From Gymnopus androsaceus JB14 (Eukaryota > Basidiomycota > Agaricomycetes > Agaricales > Omphalotaceae): DNA of 64,000 nucleotides. Shown here in pieces: positions 33,042 through 45,060 of this stretch; within the stretch, counting starts at the first letter, position 1; each line of letters opens with the position of its first letter. The stretch covers positions 995,257 through 1,059,256 of the forward strand of contig ML769384.1 in assembly GCA_009733575.1 (NCBI GenBank). The letters run 5' to 3'. The notes beneath the pieces were generated by a model. The model was given only the letters and a program-made list of their open reading frames with translations. It was not told the origin of the DNA and did no database searches. The translations under genes and the position numbers were made by a program.

Positions 33042-34957
33042 TCATGACCGTCCATATGGGTGGAAAGAAGCATGCCCTCTCTGGGACCTTGCTGGTCCGA
33101 CATTACCGCGAGGCCCTCGCGGGACATTTTGACCCATTCCTCCTGCTGCTCCTCCTACCATGCCGCCCCTTCCCATACCAGTACCCATACCGACTCCCAT
33201 GTTTCCCATTGCTGCACCATTCATCGCTTGCATGTTGTTCCTCATTGCCATCATCGGATTCATCCCTGTCATCATCGGATTCATTCCCCCGCCCCCAGCC
33301 ATCTGGAACATTCTCGTGTACAATGCAGCTAGAGCCTGAGGATCGAACGGTGCGCCAGCTGCACCTCCCCCTCCTGCAGCAACGGCCCCGCTTCCAGCTT
33401 GAAAGTTATTATTGTATCCTCCGTTACGATTTGTGAATCCACCGTCGTTCCCGCCATTTTGTTGGTCCTCTTGGAACGTCTCACGTTGGTACCGTGGTTG
33501 AGCAAGTTTTACATCAATCTAGACAACATAACATGAGTCGATAAGTGCTGGAAAGCAGGCATTTACATTACTCACCAATTTTCCGTCAATTTCCAGGTTT
33601 CCGAACCCAAGGAACGGCTGGACGTTGGCGTCTTCGAGTGAAATAAATCCGAAACCTTTACTCCTCCCCGTGTCCTTGTCAATCATCCTGAATAATCACG
33701 ATAAATGGAAAGGTTGATATTTTACCGTCATGAACACTCACACTGTAGAGTCGACGACTCTCCCAAATTGAGAGAAAAATTCTCTCATAGACTCAGACGT
33801 TACTGTTCCAGCCAAACCACCAATAAACAGTTTCGTTGCACGCTGGTGCTCTTGACGTGGTATCGCGCGCTTAGGGTCAATCTATACAGCTTGGTGAAAT
33901 GGGTCCAAAAGACGTGGCGAGAGGACTTACTACTTTTCCATCTAAAATATGCTCCTTAACCATTACCGCGTTGACACTGGCGGGGTCCTCAAACGTAAGG
34001 AATGCAAAGCATCGAGATCTACCAACTGCGTCGCGCATGATAGTGCAAGCATCAACCTTGCCAAACTGTTCGAAGTATGCTCGAAGACCGTCTACAGAGC
34101 CTAAATTTAGTACTACGCAGTCGACCAAGTACAGTGATATCTACCGTCCGTTGTATCCCAGTTGAGACCACCAATGAACATCTTGCTGTACAGGTGAAGC
34201 AATTGATGAATTGTCATGAAGTGAGAGAGAGAGAGATAGATAGTTGAGGGACAAGATTGAGAGCACAAAAAGATGCTATTAGTATGAATAGGCTAGAACA
34301 GGAGAACATCACAGGAGAAATGATAAAATTGAGGACTCTACTGTGTTGTGTTTAGCCTAGCCTAGTTCGTGTAGCGAACGACGCGAATTACGGTAGACAG
34401 TGATATAGTCTGATACGGTGATAGCGACGACGACGACTCTATACACGTGCAAACTTGAGCTACTCCACACAGCACAGCACAACGACAGACGCTCGTGCAC
34501 GGACGATCCCGCGGCAAATTAGTGGAAAGATAGGACAATGAAAAAACTCACCCATCGTCTTTCATCTCTGAAGGACGAACAGTACGTTGCTCAGAAACAA
34601 TATTCTGATAAGCACCTTGTCGTAATGGTGCCGATTCCCGATACATAGCGGCTGAGGGGTCTTCAAAGGTTGGTATCTGTTGAACCGCGGGAATTGGTGT
34701 CTGCAAACTTGTGGGCGAATATGTAGAATGAGAAGAGGTGTCAATGCTAGTTATAGGCCCGACATCTGCAGGTTCTGAAGCTACTGGCACTTGAGCTTTC
34801 GTGTGTTGTTTTGGTGGTTCAGTGGGCTTTTCATCCGCAGCCTGGTCTGCAAAATCAGTTTCGTAGAGATCTGAAAGAGGAAAATTAGCGAGGAGAAATT
34901 GAAGGGAAAAAACATATCAATACCTCCATAGAGGTCTGCGTCTAAAGACTCTGACAT
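33042..34957 (-). CDS. HRP1: RNA-binding protein Hrp1/Nab4-like, two RRMs
   Basis: Shuttling hnRNP that helps choose the mRNA cleavage site with CF IA. It starts MSESLDADLYGDL. A disordered region precedes RRM1 (KMFIGGLNWDTT as RNP2, RCFAFLTF as RNP1) and RRM2 (KLFIGGLAGTVT, KGFGFISLED), then KRAIPRQEHQ-type linker residues and a Gly/Met/Asn-rich tail (GGGGMNPMMTGMNPMM) ending HPYGRS. The architecture fits Hrp1/Musashi-like proteins. The intron just before RRM1 is 366 nt (34186-34551), several times longer than any other here. No frame breaks. Its neighbour function, Rna14, lies 8 kb away on the same strand; I see no reason to treat this as more than coincidence. Confidence 0.88.
34186..34551 (-). 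other. Long intron in the Hrp1-like gene
   Basis: 366 nt, donor GTGAGT, acceptor TACAG. Contains a GA-rich tract (about 34224-34240) and several repeated CAGCACA/GACGA blocks. No coding content that I can recognise. Confidence 0.7.
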
Positions 34958-35225
34958 GGTGTATTTGAGAGAGGTGGATTTGAAGGTGGTGGTAGTGGAA
35001 CAAGTCGGATGATTGCGTAATTCAATGTCAGACTTATTTGAGCGCTCAAGCGCCTGTTTCAGACCTCCTCACTGAAATTTGGGACCTTCCTCACTGCCCA
35101 GCAACAATAGGGAACCAACGCAAAGCTCAAGCGACAACCTTCTGTGAAGATCCTCCGGCTCCATGTAAGCTTCCCAAAGTTCACCAAAAGTCGCAAAAAT
35201 TAGGAGCTTATAATTCTTCAGTGCA

Positions 35226-36206
35226 ATGAGTTCGCTCTTAGTACAACAGATTGCTGAGGGTTTTAATGCCTTGGGAAATATTGTGAATCCTTTATTCCCT
35301 TACCCGTGGTTCAACACACTTCACGCAGCCAGGTACGAATTCAATCATCGAATCAACTTGAACCAACCGTATGACTCTCTAGAATTTCTGTTGCATTTCA
35401 ATCCAATACTCGCCGGCTAGGTACTCATACAGCTCATGGATGGAAATCTTATATCGGTGGATTCTGTCTTATGTCTTGGGGAGGAATGCTATTCTCTCAC
35501 TTTCTCCTTAACCTTCCTCCTCCAGTGCTTTACGCACCCCAACCATGGATCAACTACATTTCTGTCCATCTTCTCCTTACCTTTGTATTCTCTCTGGCTC
35601 CCTCTGTCATAACCGACTCAGCGTTTCTGACCTCGTTGGATCTTGTTCTATTCCCCATCGACGCCATGCTGCGGACTAATGCCGTAGTTGGAACACTGTC
35701 CCACCTTGCTCCTGAATCCCCCTCATATGCTTCTATCAGCCCTGCCCTGATTAATAGTCCTCTTTTCCATTTCATCCTTGGGTGTACTGCTAGTGCCGGA
35801 GGAGGCGTAACTGCCGCCACCCTTGGTGTATGGAATCCCAATTGGGGTTCTGGTGGCTTCACTCCAGCATTCCTGAGGAAAGGACCTCCATCTTTACCCA
35901 AGAGCATCTTGAGTACGCTTGACGTGTGGGGTGGTGGCTTAGTTGGTTAGTGCTCGCCGTTGTATTCCACCTTACACTGATCTTGTTTTTTGTTTAGCGG
36001 TCATCTATGGCCTCTCTACATCCCACTCGGCTTTTCTTCCTCTCATATCTATCCTCTCACCCTACATATATGCGTTCGCCTTGATAGACGTAAAAGAGAC
36101 TACACCGCTTTCACCTCTTGAAGGTAAATCTGTGGCAGCGGCGGTACTCATGGTGTTTTTCGGAATTCGAGCACTGGCAGCCAAGATGCAGGCCAGTAAG
36201 CAATAG
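35226..36206 (+). CDS. Polytopic membrane protein, uncharacterised
   Basis: Three exons: 35226-35332, 35421-35945 and 35998-36206. Starts MSSLLVQQIAEGFNALG, then HTAHGWKSYIGGFCLMSWGG, HFLLNLPPPVLY, INYISVHLLLTFVFSLAPS, LDLVLFPIDAMLRTNAV, FILGCTASAGGG, and the last helix AVLMVFFGIRALAAKM. About six hydrophobic segments. The repeat of Gly-rich helices recalls TRIC-type cation channels, but I am not confident. Exon 1 ends with two bases (AG) that do not match the phase of exon 2: one surplus base at 35421-35424 would explain it. The gene is divergent from Hrp1, with about 270 bp between starts. Confidence 0.65.
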
Positions 36207-37331
36207 AAATGTACTCGCAAATAGAAATGAATATGATGTTCATACTCCCTTCCTTCGTCGACGGATATCAAATAATTAAACGGGTTTTCTTGGTAATGCT
36301 TCTACGACTCTGTAGCTGCTGGACAACCTTCGTGTGTCATGTAGGGCGTCTATTTCCTCGCTAATTCGACAGTCATCTTGCTCAAGCCTCAAGGTGTCTT
36401 CCACAAATACTAGGGTTTGAATACTTCACGGTCGATCGATTGCTCCGACGCGATGCAATTGTCAACTGTGCAATGTATAGATCGTGCAAAAATAATGGTC
36501 TCAGACTTTTCAACGGGATAGTCCCCTTCCTATAATCAGAGGAAACTTCAGTGCAAGTATTTGGTCTTGTCTTTGCTTGGCTCCACTATACTTATCTTCT
36601 TATCATAGTAATTTGCCCTAATTGACGTTTGTTCCTTGTTGCATTACTCGTACTTGCGAAGGGCACGCCTTATCCTGCTGTGCGCGCGATTTTGACACTC
36701 CAAGACAACCATAGCGAACTACAAATCGCCAGGATGTCAACAATAACCTCATGTGCGACCTCTGTCTCTGAAGATCTGAAATTTCATTCTGTCACTCAAA
36801 AAGAAGCCGCCATTCATCCTTGTTTCCGGAAGTTGCTTCTCCGACTTCTGTCAACCCCACATTCCCTCTGAAGAAAGAATCTGGTAACATTATCGACTGC
36901 CCGAAAGAACGCTAGAAAGACAGACGCACTTTTTGAGCTGTGTCTATAAATGTGGGTAGAGAATCCCAATCATAGATTGTGTTAGTTTGTTGATGAGTTG
37001 AATTAACCAACCGTTACGGAATCAAACAAGACGGAGGTATGTATGTACCGCGCTTTTTCTCTCTTCCACATTGTAAACTCGATTTATGTACAGGATTGAT
37101 GCTCACTAGAATTTCGCGGCGGGTCTATTTCTCCATTCGTCTCTGTTTCGTGGTGCCACATTCAGGTACCGCCCTTAGCACAAACCACTGGCCCCGCTCA
37201 AGTCATGATCAGCGATCGAACATTGTTACTCTAACCGCTAACGGCACTCCTATAACAAAGCATCTCTACACTGGGGAAGGGCTATATAAGACTTTGTCAC
37301 GGATGTCTTTTGAGCATTCCAAGTTTCCAGG
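36207..37331. other. Intergenic, 1.1 kb
   Basis: Between two plus-strand genes. No exon, repeat or RNA gene recognised. A TATATAAG element at 37282-37289 lies about 45 bp before the next start and is a plausible TATA box. Confidence 0.4.
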
Positions 37332-39393
37332 ATGTTCTCCACAATCTCAGTACTCTCTTCGGTACTCCTCCTGGTTTCTTCAACCCTTGGATACAAGCAG
37401 CCCATCGAATATCTCAAGGCTCTGGAAGTCTTGGGCGCCGCGTAAGTTCATATTTGTATGCGTGCGTGTGTGTCGCCTACTGATACTTCTTGCTCCCTAG
37501 GTATGCCGACCCAGCGTCGGTCATCGATGGCATAGTCCCATCACCTCTTTCTCCTGACGTCGTGGGTCGTGTTGACGTTACCACCACCTTCGTTGGTCAG
37601 GAACTCAACAACGAGTATCTCTTTGGACTCTTCTTCGAAGGTTCAGAGGACAATAGTACTCAATTAATCGGAACTCCCTCCACTGTTACCGTCCAGTCCG
37701 CGGTCGTTGAACCTCCAGTAACCGCCGTCAGCTACATCGCTGAAATGGTCTTCCCCACTGTCAACATGACTGTCCCTCTCCAGATCGATATGTTCTTGGC
37801 CTACGACGATAATATGAAGATCGTTTCCTACGATGCTATCCTCCGTCGTGTGGCCGAATTCTCCGCCTACACTATTCCGTACCTGGCACCTCAGATTGCG
37901 AAGGAGCTTAACACGACAACAACAAATGTTACCGAGCTAATCCAACTCAAAACCGCAACGGATGTCTGTGCGGTCTCGACCCAATATTGTACCGGCGCCA
38001 ACCAACAGTATGAGTCCAACGACGCGTGCATGACATTCATGACTGCGCTTCCGTTTGGCGAAACATGGCAGGGAGGTATGAACACAGGGTGGTGTCGATA
38101 CGTGCACAAAAGTAGGTGTATATCTCATAATTTCGTGCTCGGGGTGCTAACGTTATATTTCAGATATGGTCAAGTACAGACCTGAAGTTCATTGTCCTCA
38201 TATCGGCCCTACCGGAGGCGATATGTGCATTGACCGCGATTACATCGAAGTTGTCGACACTAATCCTTTCAACCAGACTCTTCTTGCCTACAACTCCTCA
38301 TACAACGCCGCCGATATGAAGGGGATCCCTGCCTCCAACGTTGTGGAACTCGTCAAAGTCCAGACGGAAGTCGTTTCAATGACTACTGTCGCCTTTGTAA
38401 GCTCATATATTTCGTTCATAGGATTCAATTTTTATCCCTTTTTCAGTTCTCTGTGCCCGCCGTTCTGTACATGCTCTTCCTGTATATGATGGCCAAAGCC
38501 ATCGAACTCCTCCTTGCGCGGTTCTCTCTGCAATTTAGGGATATGTCCTTCGAAAATCAGAGGAACACTGTCACCTATGTCCTCGACACAGTCGTCACTG
38601 GTGTCGTCCTCGTCCTTCAACTCATCTCCTCCCCCATTCTCGCAAACAAGTACACCTTTGACAACGTGAATATGCTCAAAGCCTCTACGCTCTTAATATC
38701 CGGTCTTTACATCTTCGAGCTCACTTATAGGCCATCTTATGAGATGGCCCTTACTCATTCACCATTTTTGCACGGTTTTCGCGATCGTCCTTCTCCTAAG
38801 TGTACTTGCGTACACGGGTCATCCCGCAGTTATCGCTGCTGGTGAAATATGGCTGTTCCAAGCCACAACAGAACAGACTGTCTTCATTGGGCTTTTCATG
38901 TGTATGTTCTTTCTTCCTTGGTTTTCGCTCCTCAACTAATGCACCGTCCCAGATCGTCTTCGTGTACCCTTTAGATGGACCCGCGATATGCTTCGGTTTG
39001 GCGCTGTTCAGTCCTTGTGAGTTCTCCTTCTCCTTGATACGCGCCGATATCTTATGAATTCTGTCGCAGTATTTTCAAGATTGGCTTTGCCGCTTACCTC
39101 CTTGCGTTCTGGGCGCAAAAACTCGAGCAATTTCATACATCCCCGGATGACATTGCTCTCTCTGTCATGCTTGTCACCATCATCGTACTTTTGATGTGTA
39201 CTCAAGTGTTCGTCTTCTCCCTTATGCATATTCTAGTCTTCTTAACTGACGCTCACATAGATACGGCGCCTGGGCTGTCTGGTGTTTGGCTGCTAAAGTC
39301 AATAAGTCAATTCAATCTATTCGTCGGCCATCCACGCCTCCACGATCGGAGTCCAGTACTTCTACTTTCGTGGAAGCCCAGGAGAAAGTCTGA
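37332..39393 (+). CDS. Membrane protein with secreted N-terminal domain and TLC domain
   Basis: A signal peptide (MFSTISVLSSVLLLVSSTLG) leads to an exoplasmic domain of about 330 residues with N-glycosylation sites and conserved cysteines (ATDVCAVSTQYC, HCPHIGPTGGDMCID). A multi-pass membrane region with TLC-type motifs follows: VLDTVVTGVVLVLQ, GLYIFELTYR, MRWPLLIHHFCTVFAIVLL (the His-His of TLC proteins), ATTEQTVFIGLFM, YGAWAVWCLAAKVN. The tail is short and Ser/Pro-rich. TLC proteins act in lipid synthesis, sensing or trafficking. I do not recognise the exoplasmic domain. One surplus base near 38736 separates ELTYRPS from MRWPLLIHH. The last intron uses a donor inside ATGTGTAC so that the frame closes at TGA 39391-39393. 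Confidence 0.75.
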
Positions 39394-41261
39394 GACTTTT
39401 TCTCGCAGTTGCACTTACTTTATATCGTTGTAATGGTTTGCTATTTATCTGGGGTTTTTGGGTCCCGTTTAAATTTTGCTCGGCTTGGATGCAATTTAGA
39501 TGGGAATTTCAATTTGGGCTTTCTTTGGGCTTTATATATATTTAGTAGGGCATCTATCGCATATCTTCCACATATGTATTTTTAGGAAGTCAAGTATTTA
39601 TCGGTTTATAGTATTTATTTCTTTATGTCAAAGCGTCCAATACGAAGTTGTTACGAAGAATGTAACATTTCAACTCCAAAAAATCCAAGGAAGGTAAGGA
39701 AATGACTCGATGTGGCAGCGATGTGGGTAAATTTCCCTGTACTTGGAAACAGTGAGGACGAGATGAAACGATACATGAAACGGTGAGCACTCAGAGCTGC
39801 TTGGAGATGCTCGGCCGGCTTTCGGTTCTCGGCTTCGCAACCGAGATGACAAATGCATTTCGCAGGTATAAAGAAGCTCTAACTTGGGTATTCTCCCTTC
39901 CTAAGACTTCCCCCTCCCAAGCCCCTGTCATTGCGCTGCGGAAATTCTGATGGACTACGACACTACGAATTTATCGGTATCACAGCGACTGGCATGAGAC
40001 TTAGAGCTTGATTTTGGTTGAGCTCTCAGTCTTCCGTGTTCTTCATTGAACGCGGCCGTCGTTTTGCGATACCAACAAGATAAATGATCATCTGCCTATG
40101 CTGATTCGAGACTCATCGTCTAACTGATGCCCACTGTGCTTTACACTGCAGATTGTCTACCTGGAACTTTATATGATCCACGAAACGAACGTTGGCACGT
40201 TGTCTTCATTTACTATCGCTGCTGCATGATGCTCTCACAACGAGAACGCTCCTTGACATTCTACCTTCAGTCCGTGAAATGGAGTGCACGAGGCCAGACT
40301 ATAGTTTGGTTATCGGCTGCTCTCGCGCGCTTGCGTGTACCGCGGTAACTGGGGCAGGTGGCTTGGACTGGCAAAGAAATCCCTATACACAGAACCTGTA
40401 GCTCATCGAGCAATCATTCGCATCGTCCTCACAGTCTATCGCTTCAGCTATGGCTTTGGAACCTTACTTGCAAACAAAAAAAAACATGGAGGCAATCTTG
40501 GACAAACTCTGAAGTTAGGAGATACGAGGGTTCTACTTATCGGTCTCCTTGTGCGTTCGTTCATCGCGCCCCAAGGTCTTGTTCAAGATATGCCAACAGA
40601 AAGGCAAAACATAATCTGCGTTTACTGCTGCACACATAAAACCATGATAACAAAGATAACAAAGATAACAAAAACATATGCATTGTATAACGATTCATCG
40701 AGCACGCGTTGGTGTCGAGACTGTCTTTATGGCGTCCAGTGCTTCACTTTGATGATCACTGATCTGCGTTTTATCGCAGGACCTGTTTGTAGATGTACGT
40801 TGTACAGTGCAAACAGGTCGCGGCTTCTGCTACGGCCTTTAGTCAGTGCAGTATGTCCAAGAAGATGACTTGTCGTCTCTTGGTGTTCCGCCAAATTTTT
40901 TGTCTCTTACTCTCCTTTGCGGAGATGTTTCGTATCTGCTTACTTGATGTTGCTGGTACGTTTTTTTTTCCTATTCTTTCTTTTACTGAAGAGCGAATTT
41001 TGACAGTTGCTAGCTGTAATAGTACGTAGATTGGTACGTAGATTGTAGACACGCTACAATATCATTCTGTTTGAATATTGAATATTGAATCTTGCTATGT
41101 TGGATTTTGAGACTGTGGGAAGAGACGCCAGAAGAGGATGAGGCGCCTGTTGTCCCTTCTTCTTGCCGCCTCTTGCGTGAACTCTTTGAATTCTCACCTT
41201 TCGCTGAATTAATATCTCTCTTCCGGGTACTTTGGACCGAGTCAGAAAATCGAACGATATC
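39394..41261. other. Intergenic, 1.9 kb, no gene recognised
   Basis: The longest gene-poor stretch. A short tandem repeat of GATAACAAA lies at 40646-40672. Open frames up to 178 codons (40335-40868) have no domain, no sensible splice context and mixed composition; I leave them out. It could hold UTRs, a regulatory region for the PP2A gene, or a decayed gene. Confidence 0.5.
40646..40672. repeat. Short tandem repeat GATAACAAA
   Basis: Three copies of a 9-bp unit, the last ending in extra adenines, in a gene-poor region. Confidence 0.8.
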
Positions 41262-43411
41262 ATGGAATCCGGATTGCAGGTCGATGATGTTGGTCTTGAG
41301 ATTCTCGTCGTTTATGCCTCATTCTCATTAATTTCTATCAGATTGCGCCGATAGCCATCCTTATGGATGAGCTACGCTCTGAAGATGTCCAGTTGCGACT
41401 AAATGCTATCCACAGCATCCCAACCATTGCCTTGGCTTTGGGCCCAGATCGGGCACGAGACGAGCTCATACCATTCCTTCAGGATTCCATTGATGATGAA
41501 GACGAAGTTCTTCTAGCGCTGGCAGAGGAACTAGGAAGAAATTTTGAACAATACATTGGTGGAAAGGAATACGCACATCTTTTGCTAGGTCCCTTGGAGA
41601 ACTTGTCATCAGTGGAGGAAACTCTCGTTCGTGACAAGGTGCGACAATCTTCTGCCTTCTCTTGTGTTGACTTCTCATTATTCTTATATACACAGGCAGC
41701 TGATTCAATCACAAAAATTGCGGCCGTTTTATCTACGGCTCAGATTGAAGAACATTACATCCCTCTCTTGAAGCGTCTATCTGCAGCCGAATGGTTCACC
41801 TCGCGGACATCTTCTGCCGCGCTGTATCCTGCTGTTTATGACAGAGTTTCGTCTGCTATTCAAGACGATTTGCGCAAAGGATTCACCACGTTGGGCTCTG
41901 ACGATACCCCTATGGTCCGAAGGGCTGCTGCGAAATGGCTTGGTGTAAGTTGTTCAAACCTCTCTTAGGATATCTTTCAAGCCGATTATCTTCCACAGCC
42001 TCTCCTCCTCAAGTTTTCCGAGCCTCACATTTTGTCCGATGCCCTTCCTATCTACCGCCGATTAGAGGGCGATGATCAAGATTCTGTTCGTTTGCTTACT
42101 GTGGAGGACCTTATCGCTATTGCCGGAAAGCTAAAGCAATCCGAGGTGAAGGAGCAATTGTTGAAGCAGATCCGACACAGTATCGGCGACAAAAGTTGGC
42201 GAGTTCGTTATATGGCAGCTACACATTTCAACGAGGCACGTTTCGTGTTCTTACTCTGCTCTCTGTGCTTTGGGCTGATTCTTTCCCTAGCTTGCCAAAG
42301 CAGTCGGAAAAGAAATCACTCGCGAAGAGCTTATTGGACAATACGTCCAACTACTAAAGGACAACGAGGCCGAAGTTCGGACAGCAGCTTCTTCTCAAAT
42401 TCCAGGTAGGTTACAGTTTCCGAAGGGATTTTTTATCTGACTTTTTTTTTTGTAGGGTTCTCGGAATTGCTGGAGAAGGAAGTCATTCTAGCCCGGATTG
42501 TTCCATGCGTCCGTGACCTCTCTCAAGATGCATCTCAGCACGTACGCGCAGCTCTTGCTATGCAGATCAGTGGCCTCGCTCCTCTGCTTGGTCGCGAGTC
42601 AACTATCGAGCACCTGCTTCCCTTATTCCTCCAACTTTTGAAGGATGATTTCCCCGAAGTACGCTTGAACATCATCAGTAAATTGGAAACCGTCAATAAT
42701 GGTACGCATCAATTTTTATAGTACTTTTACCTAACAACTGAACCTGAATTCTAGTGATCGGTATCGAGCTCTTGTCGGAAAATCTACTTCCTGCGATTGT
42801 GGAACTTGCAGAGGACAAGTCATGGCGCGTACGCCAAGCGATCATCGAATATATTCCACCGCTCGCCAAACAGCTCGGGAAGCCATTTTTCGACGAGCAG
42901 TTGGGTAATCTCTGCATGTCATGGTTGGGAGATACCGTATACAGTATCCGCGAGGCTGCTACGATCAATTTGAAAAATCTAACGGATGTCTTTGGCGTCG
43001 AGTGGTCGAGTACTGCAATCGTTCCAAAGGTGATGGGTATGGGCCAGCATCCCAACTATTTGTTTAGAATGACAACAGTGCAAGCGATCACAGTTTGTCC
43101 TTTCGCTATCCTTATTTTGCGCTTTTCTCACTGGCTTCCAGATTATAATGCCATCGTTGAATCTCGATATCGTGCGCTCGGAAATTGTGGAATCTCTTCT
43201 TCAGCTTGCTTCGGATCCTATCCCAAATATTCGCTTCAATGTCTCCAAATCTCTTGAAGTGCTCGCAACCACTTACGGAAGCACCCCCGATGGGAAAGCA
43301 TTCGTTCAACAAAGGATTATACCTGTTCTGGAACAACAGAAAAACGATACCGATGCAGATGTGCGGTATTTTGCCGCTCGTGCTCTTCAGAAGGCTGCGA
43401 TTGAAGCTTAA
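41262..43411 (+). CDS. TPD3: Protein phosphatase 2A scaffold subunit A (PR65, Tpd3)
   Basis: HEAT-repeat scaffold that holds the PP2A catalytic and regulatory subunits. The first coding exon is only 18 nt (MESGLQ). Then [198 protein letters not shown], ending [12 protein letters not shown]. These are textbook PR65 repeats and the length is right. One intron (42236-42290) is GC-AG. No frame breaks. Confidence 0.95.
42236..42290 (+). other. GC-AG intron in the PP2A scaffold gene
   Basis: 55-nt intron with donor GAG/GCACGT and acceptor TTCCCTAG. The join gives ATHFNE then LAKAVGKEI, the conserved PR65 sequence, so the GC donor is well supported. Confidence 0.85.
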
Positions 43412-44094
43412 CAGTTCGTATTTTATATCGGTTTTTTGCAAGTTGAATCTCACTCGTAGAACTGTAGGTTTTGTGGTATAGATTACCTGGATTCCTTAAC
43501 CATATACACAAGTGTAACCCAAATAATGATGATTATCGATGAATTTCTCGCTGCAGCCTGCAGGATGTGAAGAACGGAGGGCACGGGTACATATTCAAAT
43601 TGTGCAGCCTCAGGGTCTTGTTGACAACCCGACCCGAACCTACGTTGCCACTTGATTTGATTTTTGATTCGTATCAGATTTCTTGGCCGTGAAACCATAT
43701 GTGTCAACTGGGTCGAGATTCCATTATACTTACGGGCGCCCTGGCTTGGATGCTGGTCTCGCTGGTGCCAAAGTTGAGCATCTGCAGCTTTTTTAGGTTC
43801 AGATGAGATACTAAAACCTACTAGAACTGTTCGGAGGAAGACAGTGTTTTTAGCGTTGGAGCTTCTTCCATGCATTACTTTACGGCCAATTTCAACCGCG
43901 TTGATCAACGCATCATCCGAGGCCCAGCCAATCACTTGAATAAGAACAAGGTATCTTTCCCACATGCAATTTTCAGGGTGTATATAAACCCCTTCGGTTT
44001 TTTGAATCTTATCTCTTCCTCTTTCCCCAAACCCGTCGACGAACTTTGTCGAACCCTTCCTGTCGTTCCTTTCGAAACCCTTCCTTAGACTAAA
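43412..44094. other. Intergenic with promoter of CPL1-like gene
   Basis: 680 bp. The last 170 bp hold a CCAAT box and a TATA box (separate entry). A long antisense frame crosses it but has no family features. Confidence 0.5.
43928..43988 (+). promoter_or_regulatory. CCAAT and TATA boxes of the CPL1-like gene
   Basis: CCAAT at 43928-43932 and TATATAAA at 43981-43988. The TATA box is about 107 bp before the ATG at 44095, and a CT-rich leader lies between (TCTTCCTCTTTCCCC), as in strongly expressed fungal genes. Confidence 0.65.
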
Positions 44095-45060
44095 ATGACT
44101 GTTATTAAACGTGTTGCTGCTTTCGCCATCCTTTCCCTTGGCGTCGCTCCTTTCGCTGCTGCTGCCGCCGCTACCTCTGGTAGCAAGACTAGCTCTACCT
44201 CGAGCACCTCGAAACCCTGCGAAGACACCGAGTTCTAGTGAGTCGTAGCTGTACTTCTGATTTTTTTTCAATATCTAATTGTGAAACGTAGTTACGATAG
44301 GTAATGGGTTTAGTTATGTGGTCTCCTATTATTTTTTAAAATGTAGCATTTTAGATTGGCCTGCTGCCTTCCTCTGTTTTCAGCAACTAGCTCATCGGCT
44401 GCTACCCACACCACCGTTGCTACCACTCACCCCGTTACGACTTCTGTTCACTTCACGTCCACGGCTGCTCATACTTCAGCCACTGCCGTGACTACAAGCA
44501 CGTCAACTCCCCCCAACGGTAAATCTTGCCCACCTAGTCAAGAGTGGTACTGGAGCAAGAAAACCAATTGCTGTGTCCCTACGAAGCCTTTGCCACCGAA
44601 CAACCCACCGCCCCAGTGCTCCGTCGGTCACGGTTGGAAGGAAACTACGCAATGTTGCGAGCCTGACGCTCCCAGCACGTCTACCCAGACTTCCAAGCCT
44701 TCTTCTACGCCTAAAACGTCTAAAAACGGTCACGGAAAGCGTCACCACATCTCCCGTGATGTGTCCGCTTGCCCCAGCGGTCTCGATGCTTGCCCCATTT
44801 CTGGGTTGACTGCTGGCGATTATGAATGCCTTGATACCTCTGCCGAGCTTGAATCCTGTGGTGGATGTACTTCCATTGGCCAAGGCCAGGACTGTACCGC
44901 TATCAAGGGTGCTTGGAATGTCGGTTGCGAAGTTGGTAGCTGCAAAGGTAAGCTGTATTTCGACAGCTGAGATAAATCATTCTGACCATTTTCCACAGTG
45001 TATTCTTGTGCTGCAGGATACATGATGTCCGCTGATAGCACCTCATGTGTCCAGCTTTAG
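44095..45060 (+). CDS. Secreted cysteine-rich protein with CPL1-like domain
   Basis: Signal peptide [21 protein letters not shown], a Ser/Thr-rich spacer, two small Cys motifs ([18 protein letters not shown] and [16 protein letters not shown]), a further Ser/Thr/Lys linker with a KR site, and a C-terminal CPL1-like domain ([44 protein letters not shown], ending SCVQL). CPL1 of Cryptococcus is a secreted effector-like protein; the domain is widespread in basidiomycetes. A role outside the cell is inferred. The spacer can include a 9-nt exon (TTACGATAG around 44292-44300), since both inclusion and skipping keep the frame. The TAG seen after EDTEF is split by the donor. Confidence 0.8.

Noticed and set aside
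38702..38729. A 28-nt intron that would restore the TLC frame
   Set aside because: Too short for a fungal spliceosomal intron, and it would remove the conserved LYIFELTYR residues.
40335..40868. Plus-strand frame of 178 codons in the 1.9-kb gap
   Set aside because: No domain, signal peptide or plausible splice neighbours, and it contains a simple tandem repeat.
43483..44271. Long minus-strand open frame (262 codons) across the CPL1-like promoter and first exon
   Set aside because: It overlaps the TATA box, signal-peptide exon and first intron of a well-supported gene, has no domain, and its composition changes along its length. Most likely a chance antisense frame.
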